A stretch of 64,000 nt of DNA from Pseudomonadota bacterium (GTDB lineage: Bacteria > Pseudomonadota > Gammaproteobacteria > Steroidobacterales > Steroidobacteraceae): the NCBI GenBank assembly GCA_025355105.1, contig JANYAE010000081.1, positions 238,713 through 302,712 of the forward strand, given 5' to 3'. The notes beneath the pieces were generated by a model, which worked only from the letters and a program-made list of their open reading frames with translations, did no database searches and had not been told where the DNA came from. The first letter of the stretch is position 1, and every line of letters starts with the position of its first letter. Of the stretch, positions 16,553 through 24,530 are shown one piece after another. Both the position numbers and the translations under genes were made by a program.

Positions 16553-19030
16553 GTGAAGCACAGCAATGCGCGGTTCATGCCGCGGGCCACTCGTTTTTCG
16601 CCGCTCGCGGCGGCCATCTCCTCGACTCTGGCAGCGAGTTTCGCCGCCAGTGCGCAGCAGGCACCGCAGCCTGCGCCGGGGCTCGGCCTCGACGAGATCG
16701 TCGTCACCGCGCAGAAGCGCTCCGAGAACCTGCAGTCGGTGCCGATCAGCATCCAGGCAATCGACTCGAAGAAACTGTCCGACCTGCAGGTTGCGAGCTT
16801 CGACGACTACGCCCGCTTCCTGCCGAGCCTGTCGGTGCAATCCTATGGGCCCAGCAACGCGCAGCTCTACGTGCGCGGCGTCACCAATGGCGGCGACGGC
16901 GTGCATGTCGGTTCGCAGCCGCTGGTCGGCATCTATCTTGACGAAATGCCGGTCACGACGATCGCACAGAACCTCGACGTGCACGTCTACGACATGGCGC
17001 GCGTCGAGGCGCTGTCGGGCCCCCAGGGCACGCTGTTCGGCGCGAGTTCGATGTCGGGCACGGTGCGCCTCATCACCAACAAGCCGGACCCGACCAAGAC
17101 CGAGTCGGGCTTCGACGTCACCGGCGAGTACTTCACCGCCGGCGATCCGGGCGGCAAGATCGAAGGCTTCGTCAACTTCCCGGTCGGCGAGACGGCCGCT
17201 ATCCGCCTCGTTGGCTGGAGCGAACATGACGGCGGCTACATCAACGTCGTGCGCAGCTCGCCACAGTACTATCCCGCCTCGGGTGTCGCGCGCGACAATG
17301 CCCAGTTCGTCGAGAAGAACTCGAACTACGTCGACACCGCCGGCGGCCGCGCGGCGCTCAAGGTGAACCTGAACGAGCGCTGGACCGTGACGCCGATGCT
17401 CATGGCGCAGAGCCAGACGGCGCACGGGCAGTTCGCCTACACGCCGTATCCGGTCACGCTGAACCCGACCAACCCGGACGGCTCGCCGCGCACGCCGATG
17501 ACGCTCGGCGGCACGGGCGACCTCAACGTCGCGCGATATCACGACGAGATCAATCGTGACAACTGGTGGATGGGCACGCTGGTCGTCGAGGGCAAGATCG
17601 CTGCGCTTGACCTCACCTACGCCGGCGGCTACATCAAGCGCGACACCTACAGCGTCGGCGACTATTCCGACTACTCGCTGTTCTACGACGTCTACTACTC
17701 GTCGACGCCCAACTCGTACGGCAACATCTTCGTCGACAAGAACGGCAAGGTCATCAGCCCGGCGCAGACGGTGGTTGGCTGGAACCACTTCACGAAGGAG
17801 TCCCACGAACTTCGCCTCGCGACGCCGACGTCGTGGAAGGTACACGGCGTGGTCGGATACTTCTGGCAGCGCCAGTTCAATGACATCCAGTACCACTACG
17901 CAATCGACAACCTGAGTCCCGCGGTCTCGGTGGACGGTCAGCCCGGCACGCTCTGGTATGAGAAGGCCTACCGCACCGACCGCGACCGGGCGCTGTTCAC
18001 CGACTGGACGTGGGATATCACCAGCCGCCTCGCGCTGACCGGCGGGGTGCGCGCGTTCCATTACGACAATACGATCACCGGGTTCTTCGGCTTTGGCGCG
18101 TACCCGGGGCCGATCGGGCTCGACACGTCCTTTGCCGGCGAGAACCTCTGCTTTCCGGGCAGCGCCAACCCGGCCGACAAGACCATGCCCTGCCAGAACC
18201 TCGACTACCGCGCCACCAAGTCGAGCGAGACGCACCGTGTCAACCTGACCTACAAATTCGACGACGACCGGATGGCGTATGCGACCTGGTCGACGGGATT
18301 CCGGCCTGGCGGCATCAACCGCTCAGTGGTCATCCCGCCCTACAACGCGGACTACCTCGCGAACTTCGAGCTCGGCGCCAAGACCTCGTGGTTCGAGCAC
18401 CGGCTGCGCCTCAACGCGGCGCTCTTCTACGAGCGCTGGAAGGACGCCCAATTCGCCTATCCGGGCCCGCAGGGCGTCAACATCGTGATCAACGCCGGCC
18501 GCGCGGCGATCAAGGGCGTCGAGGCGGACCTGCACTGGCGGGCGACCGAGGGCCTGACGCTGTCGACCTCGGCCACGTATCTCGACGCCAAGCTGCTGAC
18601 CAACGTCTGCCACCGACCGAGCGCAGACCTCAGTTGCAGCGAAGCCGGCAACGAGGTCTTCGCCCCGGCAGGCTCCCGCCTGCCGGTGTCGTCGAAGTTC
18701 AAGGGCAACGCCATCGCGCGCTACGAGTGGTCCGCCGGTGACTATAGGGCGCACGCGCAGGCCGCTGCCGTCTACCAGACCGACGCGCTGGCGGCGCTGC
18801 GCATCCATGATCAGGGCGTCCTCGGCTCGCAGCCGGCTTACGGCACGCTCGACGTTGCCCTCGGTGTCGGACACTCGAGCTGGACGACGGAGTTCTACGT
18901 CCAGAATCTGTTCGACAAGCGCGGCGAGTCGATTCGCTACACGACCTGCGCGACCTCCACCTGCCGGCTGGTCAACGTCATCCCGATCCGGCCACGGCTC
19001 GTGGGCCTGACGTTCGGCGAACGCTTCTAG
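16553..19030 (+). CDS. TonB-dependent outer-membrane receptor
   Basis: An 825-residue receptor that would import a scarce ligand through the outer membrane using TonB energy. Order: signal peptide (about 1-36, ending SAQ-Q), TonB box near 46-52 (LDEIVVT), plug (about 58-170: VPISIQAIDSKKL, LYVRGVTNGG, VEALSGPQGTLFGASSMSGTVR) and a 22-strand barrel ending in the typical terminal phenylalanine (GLTFGERF). The ligand is unknown; receptors of this sequence type occur in many copies in sphingomonads and Steroidobacter-like bacteria and often serve non-iron substrates. The GTG at 16553 has GGGGA at 16542-16546; an in-frame ATG lies 8 codons later. The facing MHS transporter could carry the ligand inward. 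Confidence 0.95.
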   Translation: MKHSNARFMPRATRFSPLAAAISSTLAASFAASAQQAPQPAPGLGLDEIVVTAQKRSENLQSVPISIQAIDSKKLSDLQVASFDDYARFLPSLSVQSYGPSNAQLYVRGVTNGGDGVHVGSQPLVGIYLDEMPVTTIAQNLDVHVYDMARVEALSGPQGTLFGASSMSGTVRLITNKPDPTKTESGFDVTGEYFTAGDPGGKIEGFVNFPVGETAAIRLVGWSEHDGGYINVVRSSPQYYPASGVARDNAQFVEKNSNYVDTAGGRAALKVNLNERWTVTPMLMAQSQTAHGQFAYTPYPVTLNPTNPDGSPRTPMTLGGTGDLNVARYHDEINRDNWWMGTLVVEGKIAALDLTYAGGYIKRDTYSVGDYSDYSLFYDVYYSSTPNSYGNIFVDKNGKVISPAQTVVGWNHFTKESHELRLATPTSWKVHGVVGYFWQRQFNDIQYHYAIDNLSPAVSVDGQPGTLWYEKAYRTDRDRALFTDWTWDITSRLALTGGVRAFHYDNTITGFFGFGAYPGPIGLDTSFAGENLCFPGSANPADKTMPCQNLDYRATKSSETHRVNLTYKFDDDRMAYATWSTGFRPGGINRSVVIPPYNADYLANFELGAKTSWFEHRLRLNAALFYERWKDAQFAYPGPQGVNIVINAGRAAIKGVEADLHWRATEGLTLSTSATYLDAKLLTNVCHRPSADLSCSEAGNEVFAPAGSRLPVSSKFKGNAIARYEWSAGDYRAHAQAAAVYQTDALAALRIHDQGVLGSQPAYGTLDVALGVGHSSWTTEFYVQNLFDKRGESIRYTTCATSTCRLVNVIPIRPRLVGLTFGERF

Positions 19031-19042
19031 CCGCGGGCTCGC

Positions 19043-19080
19043 CCGTCGCCTGCCTGCCCATCCCTGGGGGCAGGTGACGG
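19043..19080. terminator. Bidirectional hairpin between convergent genes
   Basis: Arms 19043-19054 and 19069-19080 form a 12-pair stem with one G-T wobble. Inside it, CCCA (19057-19060) pairs with TGGG (19065-19068) around a 4-base loop. It fills nearly all of the 60-base gap between the TonB receptor (stop at 19030) and the transporter (stop at 19091), so it can serve both transcripts. No T-run is present. Confidence 0.65.
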
Positions 19081-19090
19081 CGCCGCTGCG

Positions 19091-20413
19091 CTACGTGGGC
19101 GGCGCGATTCGGTCGACGTAGGCCGGACCGGTGAGCCGCGCCACCGAACCGAAGGTGATCACGCAGGCTACCGCGATGTAGAGCGAGATCCCGAAGGTGC
19201 TGTGGAAGGTGGTCCGGATCGTGTTCGCGATCAGCGGCGCGAGCGCCCCGCCGATCGCCGAGCCGAACTGGTAACCGAGCGACGCTCCGGAATACCGCAC
19301 ACGGGTCCGGAACAGCTCGCCGAACAGCGCCGCCTGCGGCCCGTACATCATGCCGTTGATGGTCTGCGTGACGCAGATCGCGAGCGTGATCAGCAGCGGC
19401 GAACGCGTCTCGATCAGCGGGAACAACCCGAATGCCCACAACGCCATCAGCACGCTACCACCCATGTAGATGCGGCGACGCCCGAAGCGGTCCGAGAGCG
19501 CGCCGAAGAAAAGCAGCGCCGGCGCCGTGACTGCGCTCGCGATCAGCACCGCCGTCAACAGCGCATCCTTCGAGAGTCCGAGGCCGTCGACCGCCGCGCC
19601 GTAGGCGACCACGAAGGTGATCGAGACGTAGAACGACACCTGCACCGCGAGGTAGGCGCCGGCCGCGAGCAGAATCGTGCGCCACTCGGTCACGATGGCC
19701 TCGGTGATGGGCGATCGCGCCGGCTGCGTTGCGACGCCGCGACCGGCCGGCGCCTCTCGCGGTCGGGCGTCGCGCGCCGCCACGAGTTCGCGGAAGGCCG
19801 GGGTCTCGTCAACGCGCCGGTGCACATAGAGCGCGAGGCCGATCAGCGCGACGCTGAGCAGGAACGGGACTCGCCAGCCCCAGGAGAGAAAGTCGGCCGG
19901 GGTAGTCAGCGCGCTCGCGAGCAGGAACGCGAGGTTCGCGGCGACCACTCCGATCGGCGCACCGACCTGCGCGAAGCTCCCGTAGAAGCCACGGCGGTTC
20001 GCCGGCGCGCTCTCGACGACGAGCAGCATCGCACCGCCCCACTGACCACCGATCGCGAGGCCCTGCAGAAAGCGCAAGCCGACGAGCAGCGCCGGCGCCA
20101 GCGGGCCGACCGCCGCGTACGAGGGCAGGCAGCCGATCAGCGTCGTCGCCAAGCCCATCAGCACCAGCGCGGCGACGAGTGCCGCCTTGCGCCCGGCGCG
20201 ATCGCCGAGGTGACCGAAGAGCGCGGCGCCGATCGGCCGGGCGAAGAAGCCGACCGCGAAAGTGCTGAACGAGGCGCTCAGCGCGAGCGCGGGTGACAAG
20301 CTCTTCGGGAAATAGAGCGCCGGGAACACGAGCGCCGAGGCGACGCCGTACAGGTAGAAGTCGAACCACTCGATGCTCGTGCCGGCGAGGCCGGTGAGCG
20401 CGAGCCGGGTCAT
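19091..20413 (-). CDS. MFS transporter, metabolite:H+ symporter (MHS) family
   Basis: A 440-residue, 12-helix inner-membrane symporter. The MHS-family opening GTSIEWFDFYLYGVASALVF (10-29) and the loop 2-3 motif GHLGDRAGRKAALV (about 70-83) place it with ProP, ShiA, KgtP and CitA, which import osmolytes, shikimate or organic acids with protons. The motif repeats in the second half as GALSDRFGRRRIYMGG. The substrate cannot be read from the sequence. The ATG at 20413 begins directly at the family motif; upstream in-frame codons are not conserved. Confidence 0.93.
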   Translation of the reverse strand: MTRLALTGLAGTSIEWFDFYLYGVASALVFPALYFPKSLSPALALSASFSTFAVGFFARPIGAALFGHLGDRAGRKAALVAALVLMGLATTLIGCLPSYAAVGPLAPALLVGLRFLQGLAIGGQWGGAMLLVVESAPANRRGFYGSFAQVGAPIGVVAANLAFLLASALTTPADFLSWGWRVPFLLSVALIGLALYVHRRVDETPAFRELVAARDARPREAPAGRGVATQPARSPITEAIVTEWRTILLAAGAYLAVQVSFYVSITFVVAYGAAVDGLGLSKDALLTAVLIASAVTAPALLFFGALSDRFGRRRIYMGGSVLMALWAFGLFPLIETRSPLLITLAICVTQTINGMMYGPQAALFGELFRTRVRYSGASLGYQFGSAIGGALAPLIANTIRTTFHSTFGISLYIAVACVITFGSVARLTGPAYVDRIAPPT

Positions 20414-20483
20414 CGAGCGGCCGCGGGGTACCGTCACCAGGGCAGCTGCGTCGGCCAGCACGGCCGGCGCCCGGGATCGCCCA

Positions 20484-21089
20484 TCAGGGGTTCTCCGGAT
20501 CGCGCGCCGGATCCTTCGCCGGCAGCGCGTCGAAGGCCCAGTCCATGCGCTTCCAGCCGGGCACCGGCGTGCGCACGCCCGGCCGCGGCACGAACCTGGA
20601 GGATTCCACGCGTTGCATTTTGTGGATGTAGCGCGGGCAGTTGGGGAACACCTGCCGGAGCGCGACGCGGACCACGAACTGCGCCTCCGCATAGGGCGGG
20701 TCGACGCTGTCGGCGGCGGCGAACGAGGCGGTGCCGTTGACCCGCAGGCGCTTCTGGTTCTCAAAGTCGATGAACAGCATGCCGATCGCCGGATTCTCGC
20801 TCGCATTGCCGAGCGACAGGTACATGCCGTTGCCGTCGAACACCGGGAACACGAGCGTGCGCGGGTCGAACACGCGCACGAAGCCCGCGTCGCCGCCCTT
20901 GTACGAACAGCTCGGAAAGCCGTCGGCGTCGGCGGTGGCGAGAAAGAAGAAATCCAGGCGCGTGATGAACGCGGCGTCCTCTTCGGTCAGTGCCTCTCGA
21001 CAGCGCGTCGCCTCGAGCCGGTCGGCGAGCCGCTCAGTGTCGAACTGCTGCTGCAGTGCACGGTGGCTCGGTCGGTAGAGCTTTGACAT
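20484..21089 (-). CDS. Pyridoxamine 5'-phosphate oxidase-like flavin-binding protein
   Basis: A 201-residue split-barrel protein. FFFLATADADGFPSCSYKGG (about 48-67) and LSLGNASENPAIGMLFIDFENQKRLRVNG are the FMN/F420-binding segments of the PNPOx-like superfamily. It lacks the substrate residues of true PdxH, so it is more likely a general flavin or haem-degrading oxidoreductase. The ATG at 21089 follows AGGAGGGGG. The gene is followed 70 bases later by the MHS transporter on the same strand and may share its transcript. Confidence 0.85.
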   Translation of the reverse strand: MSKLYRPSHRALQQQFDTERLADRLEATRCREALTEEDAAFITRLDFFFLATADADGFPSCSYKGGDAGFVRVFDPRTLVFPVFDGNGMYLSLGNASENPAIGMLFIDFENQKRLRVNGTASFAAADSVDPPYAEAQFVVRVALRQVFPNCPRYIHKMQRVESSRFVPRPGVRTPVPGWKRMDWAFDALPAKDPARDPENP

Positions 21090-21199
21090 CGGCCCCCTCC
21101 TAGCCCAGGTACGCAGCCGGCAGGATGCCCCGTCCGGTGATTCGAAGCAATTTGCCGGCTCGCAGGTTACGCTCGGCGCAAGAACGCGAAGGGGATCCC

Positions 21200-21910
21200 A
21201 TGGCCGCCGTACCGAGACCGAGGCCGCTGCCGGCGCGGGAGCGGCGCTTCTACCTCGGCATGGCGGTCGCCGTCGCCGTGACGACCTTCGTGGGCTTCGC
21301 CCCGACCTTCTACCTTGGCCGCGTGTACGACGCACGGCCGCTGCCGCCGCTGGTCGTGCTGCACGGCGCACTGTTCAGCGCCTGGATCTTACTGTTGCTC
21401 GCGCAGGCGAGCCTCGTGGCGCTGCGGCGGGTGCACTGGCATCGCCGGCTCGGCATCGCCGGCACGGTGCTTGCGATGGCGATGCTGCCGGTGGGCGCGC
21501 GCGCGGCGATCGCCTCGGCGCGCCGCGGCTTCGCGCCAAGCGGCCTCGACCCGCTGACGTTCACGGCAGTGCCGTTCGGCTCGCTGGTGCTGTTCGCGGG
21601 ATTCTTCGGTGCCGCGGTTGTCTGGCGCGCTCGACCGGAGCTCCACAAGCGCCTCGTGCTGCTCGCGACGATCTCGATCCTGACACCGGCGATCGCCCGC
21701 TTCGGCTTCGTCGGCCAGCGGCCGGCGATCGCGCTCGCGCTCACCAACCTGTTCGTCGTCGCAGCGATCGCCTACGACTGGCGCAGCCGCGGGCGGGTGT
21801 CACCCGTCTACTGGTGGGGCGGGCTCGCGATCCTGCTCTCGGCGCCCCTGCGGATCCTGGTCGGGCGCTCCGACGCGTGGCACGCATTGGCCGCGTACCT
21901 GATCGGCTGA
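21200..21910 (+). CDS. Conserved integral membrane protein, function unknown
   Basis: A 236-residue protein with about six or seven membrane helices. Recognisable conserved features are VLHGALFSAWILLLLAQASL followed by RRVHWHRRLGIAG, a His-rich pattern of a widespread uncharacterised membrane family that may hold haem or a quinone; the ending APLRILVGRSDAWHALAAYL is also typical. I cannot name a function. The ATG at 21200 follows AAGGGGATCC. It converges on the amidohydrolase 12 bases away. Confidence 0.78.
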   Translation: MAAVPRPRPLPARERRFYLGMAVAVAVTTFVGFAPTFYLGRVYDARPLPPLVVLHGALFSAWILLLLAQASLVALRRVHWHRRLGIAGTVLAMAMLPVGARAAIASARRGFAPSGLDPLTFTAVPFGSLVLFAGFFGAAVVWRARPELHKRLVLLATISILTPAIARFGFVGQRPAIALALTNLFVVAAIAYDWRSRGRVSPVYWWGGLAILLSAPLRILVGRSDAWHALAAYLIG

Positions 21911-21922
21911 GCGCGGCGCGCC

Positions 21923-23251
21923 TCAGCGCGCGGCGCCGACAGCACTGCGGAACACCTTGCCGGCCTTCATCACGAACGTGACGTCGGTGAGCCGGTTGAC
22001 GTCCGCGAGCGGATCGTTGCGGACCGCGACCAGGTCCGCGTAGGCGCCCTCGCGAACGACTCCGATCCGGCCCTCCATGCCGAGCAGTTCGGCCGCGCGG
22101 CCGGTCGCCGACTGGATCGCCTGCATCGGCGTCATGCCGAAGGCGACCTCGCGCGGGAACTCTTGCGCGATCGGCTCGCTCCACGGGATGCCACCCATGT
22201 CGGTGCCGAAGGCCATCTTCACGCCGGCCTTGAGCGCCTTGCGGAACGAGACCTCGTGCGTCGACACGCGCTTGCGGTCTCGCTGGCCGTCCGGCGTGTC
22301 TTCCGGGTCCCAGTCCTTGTAGTAGACCGCGAGCGTCGGCACGTACCAGGTGCCCTGCTTCAGCATCTGCGCGATCTGGGCGTCGGTAAGGTCAAGGCCG
22401 TGCTCGATCGAGTCGCAGCCACCGTCAAGTGCGCGCTGCAGGCCGACCCCGGTGTAGGCGTGGCAGGCGACCTTGCGGCCCCAGCCGTGCGTCTCGTCGA
22501 CGATCGCCCGCAGCTCCTCGACGGTCAGCGTCGGCTGCGCCATCAGGTTGCCGGCGGCGTCCACCCACGAGCGGTGCGTCATGTAGACCTTGATCCAATC
22601 GGCACCATGATCGAGCTGCTCGCGCGCCGCCTTGCGCGCCTCGACCGGGCCGTCGATCAGCTGCGCACCCTTCGGTACCTCGACCTCCGGCGCGTAGCCC
22701 TCGAGCGGATAGCCGCCGGTCGTCGAGATCGCGCGCGTCACGACGAACAGGCGCGGACCCGGGATGTAGCCGGCCTCGATCGCCTGCTTGATGCCGACGT
22801 CGCCGTAGCCGGCGCCCTCGGTCTCGAGGTCGCGCAGCGTCGTGAAGCCCTGCTCGAGTGCCCGCCGCGCCGCGACCACGGCACGCGCGGCGCGAAAGGC
22901 CAGCGGCTGCTTGAGCAGCTGCACGTCGTAGCCGCCCTCGGCCGGCACCTCGCCCTGCAGGAACAGGTGCGTGTGCGTATCGATGAGCCCGGGCAGCAGC
23001 GTCGCGCCGCCGAGGTCGATGCGCTCGGCGTCGGCCGGCAGGTCCGCCGCGCCGCGATCGCGGACCGCGACGATCCGGTCGCCGCGAATCACGACCGCAA
23101 CGTTGGCGCGGGCCTTCGCGGCGACGCCGTCGATCAGCGCGGCAGCTGTGACGATGAGCGGCCGCTCCGCCGGCGGCGCGGCCGTCGCCGCGGCCACGGC
23201 GAGGCCGGCGCATGCCGCGAATGCGCGGCGCCACGGCAGGCGGGCGTTCAT
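21923..23251 (-). CDS. Metal-dependent amidohydrolase (prolidase-like), exported
   Basis: A 442-residue TIM-barrel hydrolase. After a signal peptide (1-25), metal ligands appear in order: HTH in LIDTHTHLF, the lysine to be carboxylated in DWIKVYMTH, His in KVACHAYTG, His in SIEHGLDL and Asp in AFGTDMGG. This order matches the Xaa-Pro dipeptidase-like/Xaa-Arg dipeptidase amidohydrolases, so a dipeptide or N-acyl amino acid is the likely substrate. Its ATG at 23251 overlaps the asparaginase TGA (ATGA), so it is translationally coupled as the last gene of a ThDP enzyme-asparaginase-amidohydrolase operon. A related paralogue is at 45415. Confidence 0.9.
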   Translation of the reverse strand: MNARLPWRRAFAACAGLAVAAATAAPPAERPLIVTAAALIDGVAAKARANVAVVIRGDRIVAVRDRGAADLPADAERIDLGGATLLPGLIDTHTHLFLQGEVPAEGGYDVQLLKQPLAFRAARAVVAARRALEQGFTTLRDLETEGAGYGDVGIKQAIEAGYIPGPRLFVVTRAISTTGGYPLEGYAPEVEVPKGAQLIDGPVEARKAAREQLDHGADWIKVYMTHRSWVDAAGNLMAQPTLTVEELRAIVDETHGWGRKVACHAYTGVGLQRALDGGCDSIEHGLDLTDAQIAQMLKQGTWYVPTLAVYYKDWDPEDTPDGQRDRKRVSTHEVSFRKALKAGVKMAFGTDMGGIPWSEPIAQEFPREVAFGMTPMQAIQSATGRAAELLGMEGRIGVVREGAYADLVAVRNDPLADVNRLTDVTFVMKAGKVFRSAVGAAR

Positions 23252-24456
23252 ATGTGCACCTTGTCCGCGACGATGAGTGGCGGCCATTCCTGCGAAACCC
23301 CTTCGTAGAGGCTCACGGTCTTCTCGAGTCGCGGCGTGCCGTCGTGGACCGCGATCGTGTGCGGATGGCCGGCCTGGTAGCCGGTCCACAGCGACACGCC
23401 GGCGTAGGCGCCGTCCTTGCGCAGCACGTAATAGGTCATGTCGACGTACTTGAGCCGCTCCATGTCGCCACTGTAGTTGCGCACGATGCGCTTGAGCGCG
23501 TCCATGCCGGCGTCGAACGGCGACATCCCATGCCGCATGTTCTCGACGATCGTGTGCGCGCCGGCAACCTTGATGTTCTCCTCGCCGCTGCCGGTCGCGC
23601 CGGCCGAGCCGACGTCCTGGTCCGTGTAGCAGCCGGCGCCGATCACCGGTGAGTCGCCGAGCCGGCCGGGCAGCTTCCAGGCCAGGCCGCTGGTGGTCGT
23701 GATGCCGCTCATCTCGCCGTTCGCGGCAAGCGCCGAGCAGTGGATCGTGCCGGTCGGCGGGAACAGCACCTTGTGAATCGCAGCGAGCCGGTCCTGCGGC
23801 GCGATGCCGAGCTCGCGCGCCAGCCCGTCGAGGCGCCCGAATACCGCGCTGCCATCGGCCGTCCGCGTCCGCCCACGCAGCCGCTCCTTCCAGCTCGGGT
23901 CCGCGAGACCCGGCCCCCACCAGTCGGCGTGGCTCTCCTTCCACAGCAGCCAGGTTTTGCGCGAGGCCTCGGTCAGCAGGTTCTCGCGCGCGAAGCCGCG
24001 CGCGACCGCGAAGCGCTCGGCGCCCTCGCCCACCAGCATCACGTGGCCGGTGTGCAGCATGACCTCGCGCGCCAGCAGCGAGACGTTCTTGATGTTGTGG
24101 ACGCCGCCGACCGAGCCCGCGCGCCGCGACGGGCCGTGCATGCAGCAGGCGTCGAGCTCAACGACGCCCTCCTCGTTCGGCAGGCCGCCGAGCCCGACCG
24201 AATCGTCGTCCGGGTCCTCCTCCGGCCCGCGCACGACGGCAACGGCCGAATCGAGCGTGTCGCCACCGCTCTTCAGCAGCCCGTAGCCACGCTCGAGGTA
24301 GGCGAAGCCGTTGCCCGCGCAGACGATGACTGGCGCGCCCGCCGCGCGCATCTTCTGCTTGGGCTCGATGGTCGGCGCGGCCGCAGCGCCCGTCGCGCTG
24401 GTCCCGAGCGCACCCAGCGCGATTCCGGATACGAACTCCCGGCGTGACAGCGTCAT
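23248..24456 (-). CDS. Tat-exported N4-glycosylasparaginase family protein
   Basis: A 402-residue Ntn-hydrolase precursor. The N-terminus SRREFVSGIALGALGTSATG is a twin-arginine signal, so it is exported folded. The fold matches glycosylasparaginase: VGLGGLPNEEGVVELDACCM (GGLPN...LDA) in the alpha half, then the autocleavage site with the nucleophilic threonine at about T237 in TGTIHCSAL (family HDTIGMVAL), and GRLGDSPVIGAGCYTD in the beta half. The HD-T pair is replaced by TG-T here, which may alter autoprocessing. It would hydrolyse N4-substituted asparagine. The ATG at 24456 is preferred over 24462 because GGAG lies 6 bases upstream of it. Confidence 0.9.
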   Translation of the reverse strand: MTLSRREFVSGIALGALGTSATGAAAAPTIEPKQKMRAAGAPVIVCAGNGFAYLERGYGLLKSGGDTLDSAVAVVRGPEEDPDDDSVGLGGLPNEEGVVELDACCMHGPSRRAGSVGGVHNIKNVSLLAREVMLHTGHVMLVGEGAERFAVARGFARENLLTEASRKTWLLWKESHADWWGPGLADPSWKERLRGRTRTADGSAVFGRLDGLARELGIAPQDRLAAIHKVLFPPTGTIHCSALAANGEMSGITTTSGLAWKLPGRLGDSPVIGAGCYTDQDVGSAGATGSGEENIKVAGAHTIVENMRHGMSPFDAGMDALKRIVRNYSGDMERLKYVDMTYYVLRKDGAYAGVSLWTGYQAGHPHTIAVHDGTPRLEKTVSLYEGVSQEWPPLIVADKVHI

Positions 24457-24530
24457 CGGCATCTCCAGTCGCTGAAGTCTCCGGCACTCTACAAGGAGAT
24501 GGGCCCGCGCCGCACGCTGGTCGCGCCGGC

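Noticed and set aside
16253..18235. A 660-codon open frame on the minus strand
   Set aside because: It is antisense to the TonB receptor, whose plug, barrel and terminal Phe are unmistakable. The shadow frame has no recognisable motif.
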